A stretch of DNA of 64,000 nt from Loripinus fragilis (taxonomy: Eukaryota > Mollusca > Bivalvia > Lucinida > Lucinidae): the NCBI GenBank assembly GCA_964019695.1, contig OZ026514.1, positions 100,237,845-100,301,844 on the forward strand, given 5' to 3'. The notes under the pieces are model-generated. The model did no database searches. It was not told the DNA's origin and worked only from the letters and a program-made list of their open reading frames with translations. Position numbers and translations under genes: made by a program. This document shows, piece by piece, positions 36,143 through 47,400 of the stretch (position 1 is its first letter; the number at the start of each line of letters is the position of its first letter).

Positions 36143-36397
36143 GGACCTTTTTTAGCTCGAAGTCTATCCCTAAAAAAAAAAAATTTTTTTTTTTAGGGAG
36201 ACTTCCACTTCTCCCATTTAAGGCGAAATTTAGACCCCTAGGGCGATTATTTCGCCCTAGTTGCTCCCTAGCTTGATCCCTGCCCATAAGTTTCATAAGA
36301 AAACACAATAGTACAAACAGCTGTTCAAAAAATACATTTACAAGAACCAAAAACAATGATGGCCATCAAAAAGTCTCACATAACAGTCCAGTCTTAC

Positions 36398-36533
36398 CCT
36401 TGTCTCCTTTCGTTTCAATTTCTATCTGTTTTAAGTCATCTGTCAGCTTGAAAATCATATATGCATACTTCTTCTTAAGCTTCATGTCTTCATACTCAGT
36501 CTGACATGCATCTTGAATAGTTACTCCTGATGC
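36398..36533 (-). CDS. CFL: ADF/cofilin, coding exon 2
   Basis: Minus strand: acceptor TTTATTTCAG, 136-base exon, donor GTAAGAC. It reads ASGVTIQDACQTEYEDMKLK, then KKYAYMIFKLTDD, and ends KQIEIETKGDK plus one G of a split Asp codon. M-ASGV at the N-terminus with an intron directly after the ATG is the usual arrangement of animal cofilin genes. The second residue position and Ser-3 (regulated by LIM-kinase phosphorylation in the family) are present as A-S-G. KKYKYIIFKL-like sequence is the first beta-hairpin of the ADF-homology domain. The initiating ATG exon should lie at a higher coordinate and was not identified. Confidence 0.95.
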
Positions 36534-36598
36534 CTGAAATAAAAGAAAAAAATCAAGCTAGGTCTTCAGGGGACAAAAATTCCACTCGTCCGCTGGTA

Positions 36599-36905
36599 AT
36601 TGGGCCTCGTCGCGAGAAAACCTGTCTTCGGGGTTTCCGTAAAAGCAAAATCCAAACCAGTCTCCTCAGCTACAGAGACTAGCTAGAAAAATTAAATTTC
36701 GTTTGTAGCAGCAAGCTTAGATATGGTACTTTACAAAACTCTAATAACAAAGGCGCTGACCAGACTGCGCGGAGCCTTAGATATGGTACTTTACAAAACT
36801 CTAATAACAAAGGCGCTGACCAGACTGCGCGGATGCACAGGCTGGTCTGCGCCTGTGTTGTTCGCACATCCCTGAAGACAGGTTTTCTCGTGTCGAGGCC
36901 CAATA
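36599..36905. mobile_element. MITE family B copy with internal tandem duplication
   Basis: Ends ATTGGGCCTCGTCGCGAGAA and CTCGTGTCGAGGCCCAAT are inverted. Inside, a unit of about 60 bases (CTTAGATATGGTACTTTAC to GACCAGACTGCGCGGA) occurs twice in a row (about 36716-36775 and 36776-36835). It lies just upstream of cofilin exon 2. Confidence 0.85.
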
Positions 36906-37125
36906 TGAGTGAAATCTAGAAAGGACGAGTAATTCTACCCAAAGCAGGACGAGTGCTTTGGGGAGAGTTACTCTAGGAAGTCATATTGCATATTACTCCC
37001 TTATTTTCTTTATTGCTTATGCTTTTAAAGGACAAGTGCATGTGTTTGCAGGACGAGTGAAAATTGTAAGTCACTCGTCCTGCAGGACAAGTGCAATATT
37101 GAAATACTTTGTCCCCTGGTCTTTG

Positions 37126-37512
37126 TTTGTTTTGATGCTTTATATTCACGTCAACCATTTTTCAGACTTGTTGGGACGATTTCCTTTCTTCCTGGGTTGA
37201 ACCAGTAGTCCAGTACTAAGCCTGGGTACTAAGCAGCGCATGGAGTGTAGTAGCTCAGTTGGTAGAGCATTAAACTGGGGATCAAAGGGTTGTTGACTCG
37301 AGTCTCACCGCCGGCGGGGTCACTGTGCTGTGCCCTTGTGCAAGACACTTTATACACTGCTTAGTACTGGTTCATTTATCAACCCAGGAAGACCCATCCC
37401 AACGGCAACATGACTAAAAAATTGTTGACTTGGACGTACACAATCAAACCAAACAAACTAAGCAGCTGAAAAAGTGTCTTCCTCAAGGACACAACACAGT
37501 GACTCGGACAGA
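37126..37512 (-). mobile_element. tRNA-derived SINE split by another SINE
   Basis: The minus-strand 3' half (TTTGTTTTGATGCTTTATAT to CCAGTACTAAGC, 37126-37237) and the middle part (GTGTCTTCCTCAAGGACACA onwards, about 37467-37512) are parts of one SINE separated by a plus-strand SINE. Confidence 0.75.
37238..37456 (+). mobile_element. tRNA-derived SINE, complete, with 10-bp target duplication
   Basis: Head GTAGCTCAGTTGGTAGAGCA (A box), GACTCGAGTCTCACC (B-box region), body TTGTGCAAGACACTTTATAC, tail AAATTGTTGACTTGGACG plus (CAAAC)n. ACTAAGCAGC stands on both sides (37228-37237 and 37457-37466). Inserted into an older SINE of opposite orientation. Confidence 0.93.
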
Positions 37513-37523
37513 GGTCAACTATA

Positions 37524-40500
37524 GGTCTAGATCATATCATCATATCATAATCGGATTTTTGTTTTACGTGCAGGTGCAGGGGCATCATCCACATCAGTGG
37601 GCCCCTTTCCAGGTAACTGGCTAGCTGCACGCATAGCAGATCTCACACCTGATCTCCAGTTGCTCCTTTCTTGAGGGTCAACTGTGGTGAGCTTCCACTC
37701 ACGGCAGTCTTTCTCTGTCAGTTTCTTCCATGTTTGCTTGGGCCTCCCTGCCCCTCGCTTGCCGTCAATCTGCATATCATATGCTGTTCTGATTGCACCA
37801 CTCGAACGCTCCACATGCCCAAACCAGCGAAGCCTTCTCTCTCTCAAAATGAGTTTGAGGTCCTCAAGCTGAAGCTTTGCCAGTAGCTCGCTTGACCTTA
37901 CCCTGGCCACATCCTCTGGCTTGATACTGCAGATCTGTCTGATCATGGCCCTATCATTGCGTTGCAAGCGCTGCAGGTTCGTCTTGGTAAGTGGCCAAGT
38001 TTCACTGGCATGGAGCATGGCGCTCCGCACGCAAGAGCTGTACACATGGCCACGGGTCTTGTAAGAGAGGTGGCGGGATGTGAGAACTGGTAGTAGCTCC
38101 CTGAACTTCTTCCAGGCAATTTTCACACGAGTAGTGACCGCCATTTCACAGCCTCCACCAGCAGAAAGCATGTCCCCTAGGTAGCAGAAGGAAGCTACCA
38201 CCTCAAGCTTATCAGGTCCAACCTGGACTTCACTCTGTGGTCTGCTGTCAATAGGGCGAGCATTTCCCATGCACCGTGCACACCTATAATCTGGATTTGG
38301 TGTCAGTCGTTGTAGCCCACTGCATTTCTTATGCACCCAAAGTTTGCAGCCATTGCAGTAGATACTGTTGTTGCCTACTCCTGTACGACAGACAGCGCAT
38401 GGGTATTCGCCTGAACTCTGCAAGAGGTCCAGGCCTGTACCACAGATCATGACCTTTGTCTTTCCTGCATTAACCCTCAATCCCTTCTTCTCCATGGCTT
38501 CTTTCCATATCAAGAGCCTCCTGACACATTCCTCTAGGGAGTCCAATGATGACAAGGTCATCTGCATATAGGTCCTCCCAGGGAACACCAGCCCGAAACT
38601 CACGTGACAAGGCCTCCAGCACAATGATGAAGAGCAAGGGACTGAGTACGGATCCCTGATGGACCCCGACCTTCACCTCAAACTCTTTGCTGAAACCCTT
38701 GCCCACACGAACCCGGCTTCGTGCATTAGCGTACATTCCCTGGACTAACCGCACAATCCATTCCTCTACGCCTAGCTTTCTCAGGGCCCACCAGATAACC
38801 TTCCGAGGGACACGGTCAAATGCTTGCTCTAGGTCCACGAAGGCCATATAAAGCCTCTTGTTCACTGCCAGGTATTTCTCCTGCAGTTGCCGGACCACAA
38901 AGATTGCATCTGTAGTGCCTCTTCCTGGGACAAAGCCAAACTGGGAGTCGTCAATAGACACCACCTGTCTTATGAGACCATCGACAATCCTCTCTAGGAT
39001 CTTCATGGCCTGCTCAGTCAGCTTGAGGCCTCGATAGTTGCCTCTATCCAAAGCATCACCTTTGCCCTTGTAAAGGCAGACAATAAAACTTTCCTCCCAG
39101 TCAGTTGGGACCTTGCCATCACGGATAATCGCAGTAGCAAGATCTCGGATCATGGTGGCACCTGTATCACCTGCTGCCTTGATCATCTCCACCACTATGC
39201 CTGATGGACCTGCAGCTTTGCCTGACTTCATCTTTGAGATGGCCTTCTTCACCATGTCAATAGTGATTGGGATAGGCGGGCCTTCTAACGGAGGTTCAAT
39301 GGACAGGTGATCAGGGTCCCAGTCAAATTCAACGTTGAGAAGCCTTTCATAATGTTCAGCCCACGCATTCTGCTTTGCCTCCTCGCTCATTGACATTTCC
39401 CCAGTGTCATTCTTCACTGGCTTGTCGCCTACAACATCAACATTCTCTTTCCTCATCTGGTTGGCGAGGCGGAAGATATCAGACGACTTGAGATCAATGC
39501 CCTCATAGACCACCTTGTCTGCTTCGTGGCGTGCATGGTGCACCACACGTCTGGAGATGCGCTTGGCAGTGTTATATGATGCTTGTGTGCATTTGCCAGC
39601 CTTCCATGCTTTGAAAGCTTGGCGCTTGGCTGTGATGGCATCATCTACTTCCTTATTCCACCACCAAGTTTCACGTCGCCATCGGTGGGGCTTTGTTGTG
39701 CCGCACACCTCCTCTGTTGTCTTCAGCAAACCTGTCTTGAGTTTCGCCCAGATTTCCTCAGTAGTAGTAGCCGCTTCAGTTTCCACAGCGGGCACATGTG
39801 CCTTGAAGACTTCCTGGAATCTGCTACATGTTTGAGGATCTCTGAGCTTCCACACTTTTGGAGGTGGGGTGAATTTGCGCTTGATTTGGGGCGGCATATC
39901 AATCATCATGTCGCACACAAGGAGCTGATGCTGCAGAGCAACCTCCTCTCCAGGAATCACCTTCACATCCATAACAAGTTTGCGCAGGCTCTTTCGAAAT
40001 AACATGAAGTCTATCTGGGTTGCTGTATTACCGGACCTGTATGTGATGAGGTGACTGTCACGTTTCTTGAAACATGTGTTACCGAGGAACAGGTCATATG
40101 CTAGTGCATATTCCAGGATCCTCTCACCCTCACTATCAGGGTCTGGCTTGCCATACCCATAGCCTCCATGAACTTCTTTGTAACTGGAGCCTGTACTGCC
40201 TACATGGCCATTCCAATCACCACATGGGATGAGGAATTCCGATGCTGGGATCATTGCAGTCACGGCCCTAAGTTGGTCGTAGAATAGATCCTTTACAGAA
40301 TCACTGAGACCACACTGTGGGGCATAGACAGACAGAAGACAAAGCACCCGCTGACCGACTATGATCTTCACCAATATGATCCGCTCGGAGACTCGCTTGA
40401 CCTCAATTACCTTCTCTATCCACTTCTCCGCCACAAACACTCCAACACCAGCAGTACCCTTGCTGTTTCCAGACCAGAACAGCTTGTACCTTGAGTCTTT

Positions 40501-40632
40501 GCCCGTTATTATACGGCAATGACCATCCCGGTATCTGGTCTCTTGAACACAACAAAGGTCTACTTTTCTACGAGATAGTGTTTCCACCACCTCGCAGACC
40601 CTCCCTTTTAGAGTGTTCACATTAAGAGTAGA
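37524..40632 (-). mobile_element. RTE-like non-LTR retrotransposon, nearly intact, 5'-truncated
   Basis: The element covers the ORF below plus a short 3' end. Just after the stop codon the minus strand has a short tandem tail built on GATATGAT (37528-37552), typical of RTE-clade 3' ends. At the 5' side, homologous coding (STLNVNTLKGR) starts immediately after an A-rich run near 40632, suggesting 5' truncation. No long terminal repeats. The flanking target duplication could not be identified. Confidence 0.85.
37545..40620 (-). pseudogene. RTE-like ORF: endonuclease, reverse transcriptase, PHD-like finger; one frameshift
   Basis: From 40620 downward the first open part (716 codons, first codon GTG, so the true start lies upstream) holds an apurinic-type endonuclease: VQET at residues 25-28, GDWNGHVG at 134-141, LQHQLLVCDM near 229. 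Then comes the reverse transcriptase: KSGKAAGPSGI near 465, NYRGLKLTEQ near 528, FVDLEQAFDRVPR near 594, HQGSVLSPLLF near 654 and YADD at 685-688. A frameshift near 38555 (YADDLVII to DSLEECV, best explained by a 2-base deletion) ends this frame. The second part (about 330 relevant codons to the stop at 37545) carries a Cys4-His-Cys3 cluster (CAVC, CNGC, VHKKC, CARC) at about 38270-38399, PHD-finger-like, then SFCYLGDML and the thumb/C-terminal region ending APARKTKIRL. Only one break was seen, so the copy is young or recently mobile. Confidence 0.9.
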
Positions 40633-40684
40633 TGAACATTTTTTTTGAGTGCAAAAGTGTTAATATTTTCTTATCCATAAGTTT

Positions 40685-40750
40685 TAACATGTTTTGGGTA
40701 CTCAAAAGAACCGTCTCATTGAGATGGGTCTTTCAGCACCAACAACCTGT
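40685..40750. repeat. Solo hairpin repeat of the AAAGAACCGTCTC family
   Basis: TTGGGTACTCAAAAGAACCG followed by TCTCATTGAGATGGGTCTTT. Same family as the cluster at 53130-53905. Confidence 0.65.
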
Positions 40751-40799
40751 TTTGGTCCAAAAATAATGGACAAACCGACGGCCTGAATGTAATCTTGTG

Positions 40800-41160
40800 T
40801 AACTTTACAACATGGCCACACTCGTGTGAGGAGTTGTACTTCTATTTCCAGGCCTAAACAACATCTAGATGAATTATTTAATAATCCATATCAGCAGATT
40901 CTACTTCTACTAGATATCTAACTTTTGACCTGTTTAGAAGATAGTCCATTTCCTACAGAAACAAGTTGCCAGGATGAAGACAGTGTTGTGCCAAGGTCAA
41001 GACTTCTGGGGGACACTATTTCAAGGAATCATTTGCAAATACTGGGGGACACACTAAATCTATCCATTGTTTACCTGCTATATTTGGTACACAGCAATTA
41101 TTTTGAGATTTCTGCTTTGTATAATTTTTTTTACTTAATTTTAAGCTCCATGTCAATGGT
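40800..41160. other. Non-coding stretch, no supported gene
   Basis: An open frame across 40925-41266 runs into the SINE and has no recognisable motif, apart from a short internal repeat (GGGGACAC near 41010 and 41045). Confidence 0.35.
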
Positions 41161-41180
41161 TTTGGCTCAAGAAGGGGTGT

Positions 41181-41365
41181 TCGTTGATTTGATTCTTAAC
41201 GTCCCATCAACAATCTTTCAGTTATGTAGGGATGGGTCTTCCTGGGTTGAACCAGTACTAAGCTAGGATTAACATTAATGAGTCTTGCTGAAGGACATAA
41301 CATAGTGATGTCGGTGAGGCTCAAACACGCGGCCCCTCGATCTCGAGTCAAGCACTGTACCACTG
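41181..41365 (-). mobile_element. tRNA-derived SINE with 14-bp target duplication
   Basis: Minus-strand copy with slightly truncated head. TCAAGAAGGGGTGT occurs directly on both sides (41167-41180 and 41366-41379), a perfect match. Confidence 0.93.
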
Positions 41366-41824
41366 TCAAGAAGGGGTGTAGATGACATTGCAGTAATTTT
41401 TTGCCTTTGCTGTGTTTTTTTTTAGTTCGCCTGATAGCTTTCTATTTCAATATTTAATAGCTTTCCCAAATAAATCTGCTAACAGGTTTGGTTTTTCTAC
41501 CATTGTTGTATTAGACTGGCTGAGATATCAATATTATACACGATGCAACTTTATCATTGGTATTACCATGGGTACAGTCTAAACTGTGCAATTAACTTCA
41601 CTTTGCTAGGTTGCACTAAATACTGAAATGGTTATAAACAGAGAAAAAATCAGCAGATTTTCGATGGTTGGCCCAATAGGCCCGTGCTGGCCATGATTTT
41701 AAGGGACACTGATTGCATTGTATGCACAACACTGCTAACTTGCTAAGACCTCCACAAAGGGCCATCTAGCTACACCTATAGTATTCGGGTTGCGATTGCA
41801 GTTTTTGCATACAACACAAGTAAC

Positions 41825-42185
41825 TGTTAGGTACAAATTTATACATGGCGTGGTGCCAAATCTAGTAAATCTATTTGTAAACCAGTCTAGGAACATTCTT
41901 ATCGCGTTTTAACCATACCCAATATTTACTCAATTACGACATCTGTCTCACTTTACGGTAACAATGGCGAAACGTGGACGAAAAGGCCCAGAGCAATCAA
42001 ATAACAATATTGTATTGAAACACAACTTAAATACTGCCTTGAAGGTTAGAAGAATCATAGATGACTTGATAAATACGTTGGATTTTCGAAATATGTCGGA
42101 AATAGCAATCTCGGATCTACTTAGCAGTATTGTGTCAGTGAACTTTCGAAAGTGAAAACGAAAGTAAACAAAAAATCAGGCCCGG
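41825..42185 (+). repeat. Repeat carrying a short ORF (MAKRGRKGPEQ...), copy 1
   Basis: About 120 bases of shared leader (GTACAAATTTATAC, TAAACCAGTC, CATACCCAATATTTAC) precede an ATG at 41964. The 63-codon frame starts MAKRGRKGPEQSNNN and goes through VRRIIDDLINTLDF and SEIAISDLLSSIV. The same leader and frame occur at 46200-46560 inside another element, where ATG GCG is followed by a stop. Similarity runs on past the stop in a shifted frame (SESETESKQKI in copy 2), so copy 1 is also frameshifted. It looks like the promoter and N-terminus of a mobile-element protein of unknown kind. The basic start could be a nuclear signal or a DNA-binding tail. Confidence 0.5.
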
Positions 42186-42189
42186 TGTA

Positions 42190-43225
42190 ACGGTCAGTCT
42201 TTCCCCCGGGGAAACTTAAAAAGCCCGATCAGAAATATTAGCATGTTTGGTATCAAATTGTATCGAGTTAGAAGATTTTTCAATTTATTGGCACCGTTGG
42301 CATCTTTAGATATCTTCTATTCACCAGCACTTCAGTGACATGACACATTCCTTAGACTGGCTTGTGAAAACATTGTCACTGATTGCTCGCACGTGTGACT
42401 GTCAGTGCCCGTGGGGGGTTGAACTCCATTTATTCAACAGACAGTGATGAAGACAGATCTCTTAGAAATCCTTGAAAATCAAACATTAAACATTGGATTA
42501 AAGTTATTTCTATCGGACAAAATAAACGAAAGTCATCTATTTTAGTTACATTTTGGACAGTCAATGACTTGGGCGCGGTTCCAAGATGATATGGCTAAGA
42601 GAGACTCTGGAAAAAGAGAGACTCAGAGAGAGAGGAATAAACACTAAAAGACAAGCAGATGGATTCACTTCACTTTTCATAAAATTGCATTAATTAACCA
42701 AATTTTTACACAATAAAAGTTTTTATTGGTTTTATCGGAAGAAAATATCAGCTCTCTGCTTGACATTTCTGGACTTCCCGTGGCCTCATAATTTGCCTCT
42801 TAAATGAATAAAGTTTGTTTTTCGGAACCTTTATTTATCGGTAAGATGCCTTTTGAATGTACATCAAAGAATACAAACAAGTGTTGATATGACATTGGCT
42901 ATAAAAGCCCATTTTTCTCAAAATATAAACCCACATTTAACACAGATTCCATAGAGTTGGCCGTACCGTTGACGGCCACGTATATTCGCATGCGCGAAAA
43001 TGACGTCACTTTGGGAATCCCTTTAAACCTCCTATTGGTCATTCCGTGACTATGATGTAGAGAACAAATGTGGCGTACTGAATAGGCCGGTAACTGCATG
43101 GTATCAGTGACCTATATCAGAGTGACTGGACACTTCATTTTTCAGCCATATAGGTATGTCGTGGCATGTGTCATGTGACTAACGCCTGGTGCGCCACACT
43201 CAAAATGGCGATGCAGCTTGTGAGA
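42190..43225. other. Non-coding stretch, no supported gene
   Basis: No gene recognised. A GAGAGACTC-rich piece near 42600-42635 is low complexity. Confidence 0.35.
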
Positions 43226-43226
43226 C

Positions 43227-43955
43227 GTTAGAAATAAGCAATTGCCCACTTGCCCCCCACGGGTTGATTTTGCTGGGGGGCAAGCTGAGTGTCTCGGAAG
43301 GTTGCCCCCTGGAATATCTGAAAAACTACTCGTAGAACTTGAAATAGTATTTGTTTCATGTCTTTCTTAAAGTCTTGCATGTTCAATCCAAATTAATAAA
43401 TAATAAGATGTTGCCATGCTGCCATCTTAAAAAACTCAACAGTCTAAAACTATTAACATTTAGAAGTTCAGGTCTAGGCAAACTCACTGTCAGTGCAGAC
43501 ACATATCAGACTTCTCCGGCAAACAGTGCAGACCAGATCAGACTAATTAGGGCCTTCACTTTTAGCCATTGTGTCTGCATATTTTGAGCCATATATCTGA
43601 AAATGTTAAAAGTACACCGGTTGATTACAGCATTTTTTTACGTGGGAGAGCACCAGGCTCTTGATCACAAGGTCGGGGGTTTGATTCTCACCTGGGGCGT
43701 GATGTTGTGTCCTTAAGCAAGGCACTTATCCCAGTAGCTTAGCACTCGTCTGGTTAAACCCAGGAAGCTGTCCTAAAATTACTGAAAAATTGTTAACCCC
43801 GACCTAAGCCTCAAACAAACAAATTTTTCATGTGTAAGCATTTTTAAGAATTTTATGAATGAATCATGCAGGGCAAGATAAAATTGTAGGGGGCAAGTTG
43901 TGTTTGTCTTCAGGTTGCCCGCCGGACAAGTTGAGTTCTCTGGCTTATTTCTAAC
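43227..43955. mobile_element. 729-bp element with 13-bp inverted ends, containing a SINE
   Basis: GTTAGAAATAAGC (43227-43239) and GCTTATTTCTAAC (43943-43955) are a perfect inverted pair. Inside each end lies TTGCCC-rich sequence (CTTGCCCCCCACGGG on the left, GGGGGCAAGTTGTG on the right), continuing the inverted similarity. No clear target duplication and no coding region. Confidence 0.65.
43640..43822 (+). mobile_element. tRNA-derived SINE, diverged
   Basis: GTGGGAGAGCACCAGGCTCT head, GGGGTTTGATTCTCACC B-box region, TTGTGTCCTTAAGCAAGGCA body, AAATTGTTAACCCCGACC 3' part and (CAAA)n tail. It sits inside the element at 43227-43955. Confidence 0.8.
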
Positions 43956-44435
43956 ACTGAAATATCGTATTGTTAATAAAAATCGAAAAAAACATATATG
44001 AAATATTGCTAAATGCTATGTTTCTGCAAAGTAAAAACTAATCCGATTGAGTTATGACAGTGTAAATATCAGCCGATTTTAAGAAAGTTGCGGAAATTGG
44101 CAAAAATGGCTTCAAAAATCCCTCTTTCACTCTGACGAATAAAGCTTCAAACATGGCTATATCTGTGTCTCGATTTATCAATATTCATAAACTAAGATGT
44201 CTAATGATTCATAATTATTGTTATTATATAATTTCGGTGTTTATAAAGGTGTTAAAAGTTTAGGTAAACAATAGAGAAATTACGCTGTGTATTCCAAAAC
44301 AGTGGTAAAAGCCAATCGTGTAGATAAATGATATCGAGTTTCCCTCATTTACCTATGTAAGATACACGACAGTGTTATTTGAGTTGAGTATTGGTATTTC
44401 ATTGGAGTTTCTAGTCACTCTTATATAGGTCACTG

Positions 44436-47400
44436 GGTTTCTAGTCAACTCGTACCTAAGTCAACTCGTACCTAAGTCAACTCGTACCCATTTTTGGTCA
44501 ACTCGTACCTGACCTTTGGTCAACTCGTACCTATCCCAAGTCAACTCGTACCCGAGTCAATAAACGGGGTATGGTAGAGCATGATAGACGTGGGGTTGGT
44601 AAGTCTAGGTCCTAACAAGCCTTTTCAAACACTAAAACATCACAATTTACTATCTGTGCGCTGAGGTTAGGTTCGTGCCAGCCTGTTCAAAGATCCCAAC
44701 TGTTACGCCTATGGGTGCCCTTCTGGGAGCTTGTTCCATCATACATCATCATTACAAATGAGTATTTGTGATCGGACGATGTTCAGGCCAGATCTGGCAA
44801 ATTCCCTAACCTTTTCATTCTGGGGAGGTGTTTAGAATAGGGCTCCTGCTTAAACAACCAAATCAACAGTTTTGCTATCCGATAAGGCGAGATTCCGGCT
44901 AGTTTGTTCAAATATTAAAAAAAAAAATACCCTAAAAATTAGGATCTGTGAGGCTACGATTAGGGCAGTTTCAGATCTGCCTGTTCCAATTTCCTGTTCC
45001 TTTATGTATAATGAAGGCTCCGCAGGGTCTTCGCTGTTAGTATACACAAAGCTTTTAATTTCGGACATACTGACTGTGACATATAGGTCTATTACAATAG
45101 CACGCAGTATGTTTTTAACTAGCGTTACTATATTAGAAGGTATTTTGAACTACTCATCTCAAAATAAGTCAGCAGACGACAAAACAAAATGCAAATTTTG
45201 AGTCATTTCAGTAGCAAGTAGCGAAGGCTAAGATGAGACTGCATGATGAGAGACTCGCCTGGACTTTCTAAATTAAAGAACCAAACCCTCTGAGGTGAGC
45301 TGGCACTGTTTTAAAAAGTGTTCATCAATTATAAACCTGAAGTTAATTACATTGCAATTGCCGAATTTTCTTTAATCAGATTGTACTTTTTTTAATTATT
45401 AAAATTTTACACTGTCAGACAATGATAATTTCTTATTACAGCTTAATCCAATCACATATTCATCATTGATTAGGTACCAAAAACTGTTGTTCACACCCTA
45501 CCAATCACCAGCATGTGGCTGTAAGGCGGCTTTATGTACACAAAACCCGCGTCATGAGAAAAAGTATCTTCAGGGGTTAGCTACACCTCCTGCATGTTCA
45601 GCTACAAAGACTGGGTTTCAATTTGAATTATGCGCATAGGAAGTTTAGCTATAATAGATTTTAGAGAGCGAACAACAAATGCGCTGATCAGACTGCTTGG
45701 ATGCTCATATCGGTCTGTACCTTTATTGTTTGCATGCAACAAAACCGGACTGTATGTTTTTTTTCAATGGTACCAGTGCTATTTGCGATAAGTTTGCAAT
45801 GTGCTATACCAAAAGAGGTGGCTGCGTAGTTACTACCTATTTCGGATGTTCATTTAGATACACTTTCATACGAAGACAACGCTACGGTATAAAGGAGGCT
45901 GCCACCAAATGGGTGTTAAGTTACACTTATTGCTTTTATTTCTCGTACAATGTAGAGACTAGCTATTTCTTCATCTACTGTAATTTGTAAGAGCGAGCAT
46001 TACCTGGGCAGTATACTTTATCATAGCTCCAGATAAGGCTGCGTATTGCGTATTTACACAATTTCGTGGACCTGAAAACGCAATTAAATTAATTTCTGTG
46101 CGTACAAAAACGCAATAAAAATCCTTGATACTCAATTCCGAACTTTTTCGTAGCGTATGCCGCTATTGTATTCTGTTTCCGATTGTCGTTTTTCGCATCA
46201 CAAGCTGTTGTTGGGTACAAATTTATACACGGCGTCGTGCTGAATCTAGTTTATTAAATTGTAAACCAGTCAAGGAATATTCTTATCGCTGTTTAGCTAT
46301 ACCCAATATTTACACGATTACGACATACGTCTTGCTTTTACAATAACAATGGCGTAACATGGGCAAAAAAGCCCCAGAGAAATTGAATGATATCATATCG
46401 TAACTAACTCTAATACCGCGTTGGTGGTTCGAAGAATCAAAGATGACTTGATAGATACGTTGGATTTTTTTAGTAAGTTGGAAATAGCGATCTCAGATAC
46501 TAATATTGCCAGTGTGCTTTCCGAAAGTGAAACCGAAAGTAAACAAAAAATCAGGAGAAACAAGGTCCGGTTTCATTGCTTATTTGCTTTCAGATGGATA
46601 CCCAATACAAAAACTTTAAATACCCAATTTAAAATACCCCATTAAGTCAAAAAGAGGTGGGTAAATACCCAATTGCCTCCAATCCTTATCTGGAGCTATG
46701 CTGTATTTACCCATTTGTAATTGAACGCTCCTTCTATGGTTACATGTATTTAGGTGCAGAATTTGCCTAAGTCGTAACAAAACTTATCATTTTGCTTTTA
46801 AAATGATTAACGTACTTAGACAATTGCTAAAACTATCCCATATACTATTATAAATAAACTTAGGTACGAGTTGACTTAGGTACGAGTAGCACTGAATTCA
46901 GGGCGATATGATGGATTTTTATTTTATGTTATCATATAGCCCTGATTTTTTAAGCCTCTATCTTTTCCCTTACTGTTATCGTGGACGTAAACCAAGTTGA
47001 AAACACATTTCCAAACAGTGTCTAACTCTAACACTACTCCATTTTGTATGTTTATAGGTTTATCTATATTTTGCTATTTAGTTTGCCGCTGATGCATACC
47101 TGATTAGTTCTAAAAAGATAAAATACTCCTGTCCACACAGAATGTTTACACTATTTGTTTTCAAAACATGGCGTCATTTTTGTCTTCTAAGCTGAAGAGC
47201 ATGCTTTTTCTGTGGATACTAAAGTCACGCACGAATTTGTTTTGGTATTTAATGTACCGACAATGACCCGTTTACTTTCCGTTTTCTGAATACACAGATG
47301 TTTTAACAACATTAAATACCTAAATCAGACTTATATAATGTTTTCTTTTACCTTCCTTATTATCATAATTGGCCTAAAAATGATCATACCTGGTCTGTTG

